A DNA stretch of 64,000 bases from Asterias amurensis (lineage: Eukaryota; Echinodermata; Asteroidea; Forcipulatida; Asteriidae). This document shows, piece after piece, positions 56,231 through 64,000 of the stretch (the stretch's first letter is position 1; every line of letters starts with the position of its first letter). The position numbers were made by a program, and so were the translations under genes. Under the pieces are notes generated by a model. That model did not search any database, had not been told where the DNA came from, and was given only the letters and a program-made list of their open reading frames with translations. The stretch is from positions 11,175,891 to 11,239,890 of the forward strand of contig NC_092657.1 of assembly GCF_032118995.1 (NCBI RefSeq), in the 5' to 3' direction.

Positions 56231-57240
56231 TGCCCCCTCTGTTGTTGCCTCCCCGCTGGTACATGTACCTCCTCACCTGGTGCCTCCCCTGCTGTTGCCT
56301 GGTGATGGAACAACAGTGGAGGCAACAACTGGGGAGGCAACAACTGGTAGGATGTGTTGCCTCTCCACTTGTTGCATCACCCAAGTTGTTGCCCCCCCCA
56401 AAGTTGCTGCCTCCCTGGTTGTTGCCTCCCCAGTTCCTGCCCTCCCCTTTTGTTGCCTCCCCTGTTGCTGCCTCCCCGGTTGTTGCGTCCCTAGTTGTTG
56501 ACTCCACTTTTGTTGCCTACCGTTTTGCTGCCTTCCAGTTGTTGCCTCCCCAGCTGTTGCCTCCCCAGTTGTTGCTTCTCAAGTTGTTGCCTCCCCAGTT
56601 GTCCCTTCTCAAGTTGTTGCCTCCCTAGTTGTTGCTTCTCAAGTTGTTGCCTCCCCAGCTGTTGCTTCTCAAGTTGTTGCCTCCTCGGTTGTTGCCTCCT
56701 CGGTTGTTGCCACCTCGGTTGTTGTATCCGATGTTGTTGCCTCCCGAGTTGTTGCATCCCTTGTTGTTGCCTCCACAGTTGTTGCCTCCCTTATGGTTGC
56801 CTCCACAGTTGTTGCCACCCCAGTTGTTGCCTCCCTAGTTGTTGCCTCCCTAGTTGTGGCCACCCCAATTGCCTCCCTAGTTGTTGCCTCCACTTTTGTT
56901 GCCTCCCCTTTTGTTGCCTCCCCTTTTGCTGCATCCCAGTTATTGCCTCCCCAGTTGTTGCCTCCTCTGTTGTTGCCTCCCGGATCCCCTGTTTTTGCCT
57001 CCCCAGTTGTTGCCTCCACTGCTGTTGCCTCCCCCGGTGTTGCCCCCCATATTGCTGCCTCCACTTTTGTTGCCTCCCCTTTTGCTGCATCCCAGTTGTT
57101 GCCTCCCCAGTTGCCTCTTCCCTTGTTGCCTCCCCTGCTGTTGCCTCCCCCCGTTGTTGCCTCCCCAGTTGTTGCCTTCCCTGCTGTTGCCTCCCAGCTG
57201 GTGCTCCGTTGTTGCTGCCTGTAATTGTTGTTGCCTCAAT
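56230..57240. repeat. 15-bp minisatellite (GTTGTTGCCTCCCCA)n
   Basis: About 65 units over 1 kb with variants (gttgttgcttctcaa, ctgttgcctccccag, cttttgctgcatccc). Sub-blocks repeat as groups (compare 56900-56960 with 57060-57120). ORFs up to 252 codons in five frames ([12 protein letters not shown]) come from the 15-bp period. Confidence 0.93.
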
Positions 57241-57580
57241 AAACTTCTCTTAAGGCATTGTTTATAACTACCTGTTGGTATTTCTCTTGTTATGAAGCAC
57301 AATTCCAAAGAAGATCAATAGAAGCTATCGCTCCCAGAAGCTACCAGAGAGGCTATCACCCTGGTGTTTTGCTACATACCCGTTGAATAGCGGGCCTTCA
57401 TTATAGAATCGACAAAGCCCTTTCTCATACAACTTGTTGATGAGTTCCTTGACACCAAAGATAAAATGCAAATACACTGGCAAACTTCTGGTACACTTCT
57501 GACAGTCTCCGCTTTCCTGTTTACTCATGCAGATACTAATAAACTGCGATGTAACAAAGCTAGCTGTACTATTTAGTATT
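57240..57580. other. Interior of the fold-back element, right of the minisatellite
   Basis: A minus-strand ORF of 67 codons (57528-57325) is the only open frame. It has no recognised motif. Confidence 0.35.
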
Positions 57581-58747
57581 AAGGCCCATCACACCTTTCG
57601 TTTTGTATTTTTACGTATTGTTGACATCTTGACCTTTGACCTAGCTGTTTAGAAAGGTCATTTGAATCTAGTTGATTTAATTGAATGTCATTGATAAAGG
57701 TTAATCATTTAAACCAAAGAACACATTCATTTTTAATTTTACTGTGATAGTATGCCATGTAACAATGCATTTGAGTGGAGAAAACCAAGTTAACATATGT
57801 TTGACCCCTTGACCTTTGACCTACTTGTTAGGAAGGTGTCAATCTAGTTTACAAATATGTTTTTTAGATTCTCAGGGTCAGGTTTCTGTTCACCTGTAAC
57901 ACAACATTTGCACTAAAAATGGATAGTTTTAGAGATAATTGACCTCAAAGATTGATAATTACGACCTAATTTAAAAATGCAAATTAGGTCACTTCTGGGT
58001 TGAAACTCTTGTCCCATTTTGGATATGTCATCAATAACTACCCAATAAACAAGAATCTACAATAAAACAAACTTCTGCAATTTGTTTGACTCAACATGTT
58101 TTTTTTCTAAATCTGGTCCTCTAAAAGCAGTCAATGGGGACAAACTTGTAAGACAGGCTGACTTCAAATATCTAGGGTCATGGATTGACAACACAAGCAG
58201 GGATATCAACGTTAGGAAAGCTCTGGCCTGGAAAGCACTCCACAGCATGAAAAATGTATGGTGTACATAGATGAGTAAACACCTGAAAGTACAGCTCTTC
58301 GTGGCCGCTGTTGAATCAGTGCTACTTTATGGGTGCGAAGCATGGACATTACCATCTGTTCTAGAAAAAACAACTTGACGGTTGCTGCACCAGAATGCTA
58401 CGCCAGGTGCTTGGTGTCGGGAGCGAGGAACATATACTAAACATAGACCTCTATCTCGGGTTCCCCAAGCTTAGCGCCAAAATCTGCGCTAGAAGACTGA
58501 GGTTTGCAGCGCACTGCTGTCGCCACCCTGAGCTTCCAGCCAGCAAGCTTGTGCTCTAGGAGCCCAAGCAAGGTCAAGCCCAAAGAGGTCAATCTGCTGA
58601 AAAAGGACACTGGATTTGTGCCAGCTAGAAAAAGTATCCACTTGCATGGGGGACAGGAAGACCTGGAGAAACCTCAGCCGTAATATCATTGACCGAGGAC
58701 AACACTTGGAATAAAAGAAGAATGTAGCCGCAATCTTCACGTGTCTG

Positions 58748-58892
58748 CCAATGGGAGACTTTGAAACGCTAGGTGGCAGCAGACTTACCAGGTAAATTTC
58801 CATTGCTTACGTAGTTCTGAGCGTGCGCACATTACCCGTGGATTTTACCCGTGGCAAGTCTCCCGCCACCAAGCGTCCTGAAAGTCTCCCAT
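58748..58892. mobile_element. MITE family E, second copy
   Basis: 'aatgggagactttgaaacgc' is inverted as 'gcgtcctgaaagtctcccatt', with taggtggcagcagactt inside. It sits at the 3' edge of the LINE fragment. Confidence 0.7.
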
Positions 58893-59329
58893 TCTTCAGC
58901 ACATGGTTAACGCGCGATTTAGCCGTAGCTCTAGCCGAAGTCGCCGTTTCGGATACGGCCATAGCACATGATGTAGTTCCTACATGCTGATTGGTGGAGA
59001 CGGGAGTGTGAGCTGACCCAGCTCTAAAATACATAAATGGAGTTAATATTTTGTTTGTACATTTTTTTTTAAGATTTGAAAACAAAACTGCTGAACCAAT
59101 ATTTCCAAGTCTACCTAATGTCTTGCAACATCATTAACAAATACACAGATATCAGTTTAAAAATGAGTTTGTATTTGTTCAATTCAAAAATGGTTTATTA
59201 AACTTGTCTCGTAGTTAAAACAAAACATCAAATATACATTAACAATAAGGATATTTAAAAAGAAATTATTATTATAATATATACATTAATAATTAGTTTG
59301 TCCAACATCAGAAACTTGGTACAATCAAC

Positions 59330-59706
59330 CCTCTTAAAAGGATTATACACGTTTGGTAATTGTCAAACACCAGTCTTTTCACTTGGTGTATCCCAACATA
59401 AGCATATAATAACAAACCTGTAAAAATTGAGCTAAGCTGGACATCGAAGCTGCGAGAAAATGATGAGAGAACAAACACCCTTGTTGTACGATTTTTTTGC
59501 GCTTTCAGATAGAAATAAAAGACTTCTGGAAAGAAGTCTTTTATTGTTTTAGTGAGAAACCTCTTTCTCAAAATCTATGCTACTTCAGAGGGAGCCGTTC
59601 CTCACAATGTTTAATACTATCAACAGCTCTCCAATGCTCGTCACCAAGTTAGTTTTAAAGTTTGTATTTGTTTTGAGTAATTACCAAACGTGTACCTTCC
59701 CTTTAA
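59330..59706. mobile_element. MITE family A', full copy
   Basis: 'attatacacgtttggtaatt' to 'aacgtgtaccttccctttaa', with the inner hairpin aaaagacttctggaaagaag/cttctttattg-type. Confidence 0.75.
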
Positions 59707-60020
59707 CAAAGAGCACTGCTCGAAGTTCTGCTTTTATACATCTACATTCTAATGTCCCAACATTTCATTTCTGTTTTGTTGTTTCTTTGTGTTGCTGTTC
59801 TCTGATACAAACGTTCCTATTATAAAGAGGAGTTTGACCTGTCCCAGTGATCTTGTTACAAAACGAGAGGTAACTGTACATGGTCAGTAGTTGTACAATC
59901 TGTGTTATTGATACAGTTAGCGTATGTCATGACATAGAACAAGACTCGTGTGTTCCACGACAACTAAAGCTTCTTCGTCCATTATTTGTAAACCTTGTAC
60001 ATCACAGAGTCTGGTCGACT

Positions 60021-60385
60021 TAAAGACACTGAACACTATTGGTAATCGTTAAAGACCAGTCTTCTCACCTGCTGCATCTCAACACATGCATAAAATAACA
60101 AACCTGTGAAAATTTGAGCTCAATCGGTCGTCGAAGTTGCGAGATAATAATGAAAGAAAAAACACCCTTTTCACACGAAGTAGTGTGCGTTGAGATGCTT
60201 GATTTTGAGACCTCAAAATAACTCTAAATCTGAGGTCTCGAAATCAAATTCGTGGAAAAGTCTTTCTCTCTCGAAAACTACATTACTTCAGAGGGAGCCG
60301 TTTCTCACAATGTTTTATACTATCAAGTAAGTTTTTATGCTAATCAATATTTTGAGTAATTACCAATAGTGTCCAATGCCTTTAA
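60021..60385. mobile_element. MITE family A, full copy
   Basis: 'ttaaagacactgaacactat' to 'accaatagtgtccaatgcct', with a gagacctc/gaggtctcg hairpin. Confidence 0.8.
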
Positions 60386-60544
60386 TGTATAATTTGTAAT
60401 ACATGTCTTGTTTGCAATGTGACACATTGCACTTTGCGATTTAACCTTCAAACGTTGCCTTAGGTTTAATGACAACAAACGACTATTGGCTTCACGTACT
60501 TTTCGGATCAAAAGCAATAAAAAAGACCCAATGTGTTATGGTGT

Positions 60545-61062
60545 AGTGCACACGGGGGCCAACTTAATAGAGCTGCTTAAAAGTGCAACAAATTAGTAAC
60601 TAACATAATAAAATGTTGCTTACAAGAATGAGGGTACAGCAAAACTACAACATTTTAAAAAATGTATAATTTGTGACCGGTTTGCTGCTGATTTCTGTTC
60701 AGCAGAAAATTGTTTACCAATATTGTCTGCTTACAAAGTTGGGCACAGGTTGGGTTTATAGACATACGAACTAACGTTTGTTATAAAATGCATACGGTTA
60801 GAGAGGTAGTTTAAAAGTGGTATATTATGATCCACACAAGCATGCCTCGAAACTGCGTGGTTTTCATTTCACTTTGCGAACAAACACGGCGTGCCGTGTT
60901 AGTTCAGCAAAGGAAAACCACGCAATTTTGAGGCATATTTGTGTGGATCAGTATATTCTACTTTTAAAACATCTTTCTAACCGTATGCATTTTACAACAA
61001 ACATGTTTCAAACGCTTTTCATATACCAACTCGCCCAATCCAAGGCAACATGTCCCTTGAAG
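60545..61062. mobile_element. MITE family M remnant followed by a family B copy
   Basis: 60550-60750 has 'gccaacttaatagagctgct' of family M without its right end. 60765-61062 is family B with a shortened left terminus, running to 'atccaaggcaacatgtccct'. Confidence 0.6.
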
Positions 61063-61069
61063 TTTTATG

Positions 61070-61385
61070 ATGAAACAATAACAATATTGTGCTATTAATT
61101 CTTGCTGACAAATCCCTGCTTCCGAACTTCAATATTGTATGGCCGCTTCGTGCCTCCTTCAGACCGGCATTAGCGAGTTTTCTCAGGACGACGGTAGGCA
61201 CACACGACGGAGAGTTTAGTGATTCAAGTCCCAGTCCCGTGACGGTCCTTTTATTTTGCAGTCCCATCGCCTAAACATCAGACAACTTTTGCGAGGTTGG
61301 CATCCCCCAACCTACCCCCCTGTGCCTTTGAGTCAACCATAGATTTAGGCGCTTATGGAGTATATTCTTAACATTTAATCCAATA
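61070..61385. other. Unassigned, moderately GC-rich
   Basis: Open on the minus strand for 82 codons (61267-61019) but with no recognised motif, and partly made of family B sequence. No gene called. Confidence 0.3.
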
Positions 61386-61490
61386 ATAGAGATCTCTATT
61401 GTTATTAGAGATATCTCTATTCTCTATTAAATAAAGATATTTCTATTAAATAGAGATATCCCTATTAAATAGAGATATCTCTATATAGCG
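61385..61490. repeat. Palindromic tandem repeat (AATAGAGATATCTCTATT)
   Basis: About five units, each self-complementary, so the array can form hairpins or cruciforms. Confidence 0.8.
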
Positions 61491-61863
61491 CTATTTTTTT
61501 TCGTATTTCACGAGCGCGCGTGTGATAACGAATTTATCTTCCAGTCTCACTTGCAATGCGCAAAATTTGAAATTTCAGAGCATTATTTCACGCACACAAA
61601 GTTTAGAATGTAATCTTTGCACTGTCCGTATACAGAGCGTGACAAAATGACATTTCACATTACGCACTGTGTAATAAAAACAGAGGAAGTAGGATATAAA
61701 ACAGAGGTCGTAGCATATGTTGTTATCCCCCTAGTAGTTAAAGCTTGTGATTGGTGGACTAGCACGTACTTGAAGATAAAGGTTTTTATCACCACTCCAT
61801 TCTGCGAATCTGATTGGAGGATTAGCGCGTACTTGAAGATAATGACTCATATTACCCATTGTT

Positions 61864-62430
61864 GTTTCCATTTAAGGGAAGGTACACGTTTGGTTATTGT
61901 CAAAGACCAGTCTTCTCACTTGGTGTATCCCATCAAGTGCATACAATAACAAGCCTGTGAAAATTTTGGCTCAATCGGTCATCGAAGTTGCGAGAAAATG
62001 AAAAAGGCAGTGGACACTATTGGTAATTACCCAAAATAATTATTGGCATAAACCTTTCTTGGTGACGAGTAATGGGGAGAGGTTGGTGGTATAAAACATT
62101 GTGAGAAACAGCTCCCTCTGAATTGCCATAGTTTTGGAAAAAGAAGTAATTTTCCACGAATTTGATTTCGTGACCTCAAGTTTATAGAACTTGAGGTCTC
62201 GAAATCAACCATCTAAACGCACACAACTTCGCGTGACAAGGGTGTTTTCTTCTTTCATTATTATCTCGCAACTTTGATGACCGATTGAGCTCAAATTTTC
62301 ACAGGTTTGTTATTTTATGCATATGTTGAGATACACCAACTGTGAAGGCTAGTTTTCGACAATTACCAATAGTGTCCACTGCCTTTAACACTTGTTTTGA
62401 GTAATTACCAAACGTGTACCTTCCCTTTAA
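61864..62430. mobile_element. MITE family A' with a family A MITE nested inside
   Basis: The outer ends are 'ttaagggaaggtacacgttt' (61874) and 'cgtgtaccttccctttaaag' (62412-62431). The inner copy 62005-62388 is a complete family A ('aaaggcagtggacactattg' to 'tagtgtccactgccttta'). The outer element resumes at 'cacttgttttgagtaatt'. Confidence 0.85.
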
Positions 62431-63362
62431 AGGGTCTATGTACTTTTTCCGAAAACAAAACACAATGTCCACAGATTTACATTAAACTTACACAGTTTGA
62501 AGATTATGATAATAGAAAGCTTCCCTTGAATTTTTACTTACTAAAAAATGAGTAAAACAAATAATTTTCGTCTAGGTTTTAGCAAGTAAAAACGCATTAA
62601 CCAGCTATGATATGGTTTTGGTATAATATCATAACTGGTCAATGGGATTTTACATGCTAAAATAATTTTCGAGTCTGTGGTGTTCAATACATAGGTGAAA
62701 CAAGAACTACACTCAAGAGGCGTTTCTACGGCCACAGATCTACAGTCAAGACCCAAAACCTAGATACACCTGTAGGTCATCACTTCAATCTTCCTAATCA
62801 CTTCATTTCTGACATGGTTTTACAGGGCATAGAGGCACTAGGCAACCACAGAGAGACTGTGCGTTTGAGTAGGGAGAAACTCTGGATTAGACGCCTCCAG
62901 ACCATTCAACCCCATGGTCTGAACATCCAATAAGGAAACGACTAATAAACCTTTTGTTTTGCCGTCTCCTTTTTTCTCCATAGCCTTTTAGCCTGAGCCT
63001 CATTCACTAATAAATTTCTTTTTACCCAACCTCACCACCCTTGATGTTGTCCTTTGTGTTTCTATCTTCTTACTTGTGGTCACGCCAGTCCCTTCTCTTC
63101 ACCCCCCTTTTTGTCCCCCTATTCATTGTTTACCCCCTGCTTTTTTATGTATGCTTTCTAACCCCATTCATGTATTTCCACTTCACTGCTTATGTTTCAC
63201 TTAGTTACCTGTTCATGTTTGTTGTGTTGTCATTTAGCCTTCGAGAAAGACTCTGCTAGGGTCAAAACGTCAGGCCATTCACTATTTTTTGCTTTTTTGA
63301 AAATTAATTGTGACTTGTTTTACTCATTTCTCAAAAAATACACAACCTCAGTTAGTAAAGTT
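62428..63362. mobile_element. MITE family C interrupted by a Penelope-like fragment
   Basis: Family C starts 'ttaaagggtctatgtacttt', reaches 'catgctaaaataattttcg' at 62671 and resumes at 'aattaattgtgacttgtttt' (about 63303) to 63362, matching the uninterrupted copy at 20.6-20.75 kb. Confidence 0.8.
62672..63300 (+). pseudogene. Penelope-like element GIY-YIG C-terminus and 3' tail
   Basis: The plus strand reads CGVQYIGETRTTLKRRFYGH, then PVGHHFNLPNHFISDMVLQG and LWIRRLQTIQPHGLNIQ, stop (TAA near 62933). This is a GIY-YIG endonuclease C-terminus from a Penelope-like family different from the 27-29 kb copies. It is followed by about 360 bp of tail with 'cttcgagaaagactctgcta' and 'aaaacgtcaggcc'. 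5'-truncated at the YIG strand. Confidence 0.8.
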
Positions 63363-63660
63363 CAAACTTCCTGCGAATGCTTCGTGCGATGCGAATTTCA
63401 TTGCTTCACAATGAAAAATTGAGCACGTAAACCGATTGTTGCGTTACCAAAATTCGCCTGGCATTCGCATTCGCAGGAAGTATGAACCGGTGTGGCGGTT
63501 TGAACTTTCCGCCGTGTTCAGTTTTTCGAATGACCAAATACGGTAACATTACGTCATGCGACGCCTGCGCACAGCAAGAGAGAGTAGTTCATTCTATGTC
63601 CGGTTACGTCACCCGGAAAACTGAAAACGGCGGAAGACTAAAACCGCCACACCGGGCTTT
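63362..63660. mobile_element. Two adjacent palindromic MITEs
   Basis: 63362-63482: 'gttcaaacttcctgcgaatg' inverted as 'cattcgcaggaagtatgaa'. 63484-63660: 'accggtgtggcggttt' inverted as 'aaaccgccacaccgg', with cagttttccg-type inner arms. Both lie between the stop of the fibrinogen-domain gene and the Penelope fragment, within 200 bp of the stop. Confidence 0.65.
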
Positions 63661-63665
63661 AGAGT

Positions 63666-64000
63666 TTATATCACTTGCCTTATTTTCATGCTGCATTTCT
63701 TGAGGGAGTAATCTTGACCTTTGAATGTATGCCATTGTATCCCCTCTCCATACAACACGTCTGGCTCATGGCGGTATTCACCGTTCAGATTAGCAGAAAA
63801 GCAGCTATGATACCACCATGCAGCTCTAAAAAGTCTAGCACAGTTTTTAGCAGATTTATCGTTGTCCCAGTCCTTGGTGCTGAATGCTCGCCTTCTGTGA
63901 ACTGTTGTCAGTGAATCACCTGCTGTGCTCTGAGCATCATATGAACCAACCACGAGACTGTACTTGTTACCTTTAACAGCAAACTCACCATAAGAAGACA
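63666..64000 (-). CDS. Fibrinogen-related protein, C-terminal exon (partial at window edge)
   Basis: The minus-strand frame is open from the window edge to TAA (63668-63666), 110 codons. It carries the signature of a fibrinogen C-terminal domain: AGDSLTTVHRRRAFSTKDWD, with the D-W-D-N-D calcium-site loop, then KNCARLFRAAWWYHSCF, SANLNGEY, GIQWHTFKGQDYSLKKCSMK and IR. Such domains bind carbohydrates or acetyl groups in ficolin/techylectin-like lectins, and extracellular ligands in angiopoietin-like and tenascin-like proteins. The paired cysteines and WWY are intact. GTG at 63953 is not a start; the exon continues upstream beyond the window, so the full architecture and name cannot be given. 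Likely secreted. Confidence 0.9.
   Translation of the reverse strand, partial: SSYGEFAVKGNKYSLVVGSYDAQSTAGDSLTTVHRRRAFSTKDWDNDKSAKNCARLFRAAWWYHSCFSANLNGEYRHEPDVLYGEGIQWHTFKGQDYSLKKCSMKIRQVI

Larger units (their letters stand above)
55170..58123. mobile_element. Fold-back DNA element, 2954 bp, long TIRs around a minisatellite
   Basis: Termini TAGAGGACCAGATTTA and its exact inverse TAAATCTGGTCCTCTA. The TIRs run about 500 bp (55170-55710 and 57580-58123), with strongly conserved blocks such as 'cccagaagtgacctaatttg' and 'aggtcaaaggtcaaggggtc'. AAA flanks both ends (55167-55169 and 58124-58126); a 3-bp target duplication restores the host RT frame exactly. The interior is a 15-bp minisatellite plus unassigned sequence; no transposase is seen. 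Long TIRs with internal tandem repeats are the architecture called fold-back. Confidence 0.82.
55075..58750 (+). pseudogene. Non-LTR retroelement RT/C-terminal fragment split by a fold-back element
   Basis: 55085-55169 reads LQFNIKKTKYMAYNTDEEGT then CLK. Removing 55170-58126 the frame continues AVNGDKLVRQADFKYLGSWI then DNTSRDINVRKALAWKALHS, the post-YxDD region of an endonuclease-type non-LTR RT. Then follow a TAG (near 58268), VESVLLYGCEAWTLPS, a 1-nt insertion near 58370, and GCCTRMLRQVLGVGSEEHIL with more stops. The original copy was already 5'-truncated. It is inactive; the interesting point is the precise in-frame junction. Confidence 0.78.

Noticed and set aside
56100..57267. ORFs of 88-252 codons (Cys/Leu/Pro-rich; Val-Val-Ala-Ser-Pro; Gln/Asn/Gly) on both strands
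   Set aside because: All come from a 15-bp minisatellite, a multiple of 3, and appear in five frames at once. No start context, signal peptide or flanking exon supports a gene.
63953..63955. GTG as the start of the fibrinogen-domain protein
   Set aside because: The frame runs on unbroken to the window edge with conserved domain residues (SSYGEFAVKGNKYSLVVGSY), so the exon simply continues outside.

Overview
The window is eukaryotic: short coding exons with GT-AG boundaries sit in long AT-rich introns and are outnumbered by mobile elements. The genes (a type-C leucine-rich-repeat GPCR, METTL27, a P2X7-ballast-like protein, a fibrinogen-domain protein) and the element mix (Penelope-like elements with GIY-YIG, CR1/L2-like and R2-like LINEs, several tRNA-derived SINEs, very many palindromic MITEs) suggest a marine invertebrate deuterostome, most likely an echinoderm such as a sea star. 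That placement is inference, not something the sequence proves.

Region 1-13.5 kb, plus strand: the 3' part of a leucine-rich-repeat GPCR gene. Eight exons assemble in one frame (LDL-receptor class A module, LRR N-cap, four 24-residue LRR exons, a 29-residue exon, then hinge, 7TM and C-tail) into 597 residues. The 5' end is upstream of the window. The DRY-box arginine reads as cysteine.

Region 13.5-23.8 kb: intergenic, filled with MITEs, SINE copies and a perfect 198-bp tandem duplication.

Region 23.8-38 kb, minus strand: a complete METTL27-like methyltransferase gene, five exons and 232 residues with every splice phase matching. Its introns hold a head-to-head pair of Penelope-like copies split by an internally deleted LINE, all inside one MITE, plus three more LINE fragments and a 600-bp hexanucleotide array. 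A MITE abuts the start codon.

Region 38-52 kb: mostly non-coding. It contains a short P2X7-ballast-like gene on the minus strand (47.3-45.8 kb) whose third exon has decayed, a GC-rich islet near 43 kb, a second hAT MITE with an 8-bp target duplication, and a 33-bp minisatellite.

Region 52-64 kb: an unassigned minus-strand ORF (52.2 kb), paired SINEs inside a palindrome, and a 2.95-kb fold-back element (about 500-bp inverted repeats around a 15-bp minisatellite) inserted in a LINE reverse-transcriptase reading frame. A 63-bp Penelope terminal fragment with a perfect 9-bp target duplication lies inside one arm of that element. Nested MITEs follow, and the C-terminal exon of a fibrinogen-related protein sits on the minus strand at the window edge.

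The genes do not form an operon or an obvious pathway. The main theme is the TE landscape: several palindromic families share a TTAAAGG terminus, one has direct nested evidence for a TTAA target duplication, and nested insertions allow relative dating. No coherent undescribed multi-gene system was found; the fold-back element is the strongest candidate for something new.
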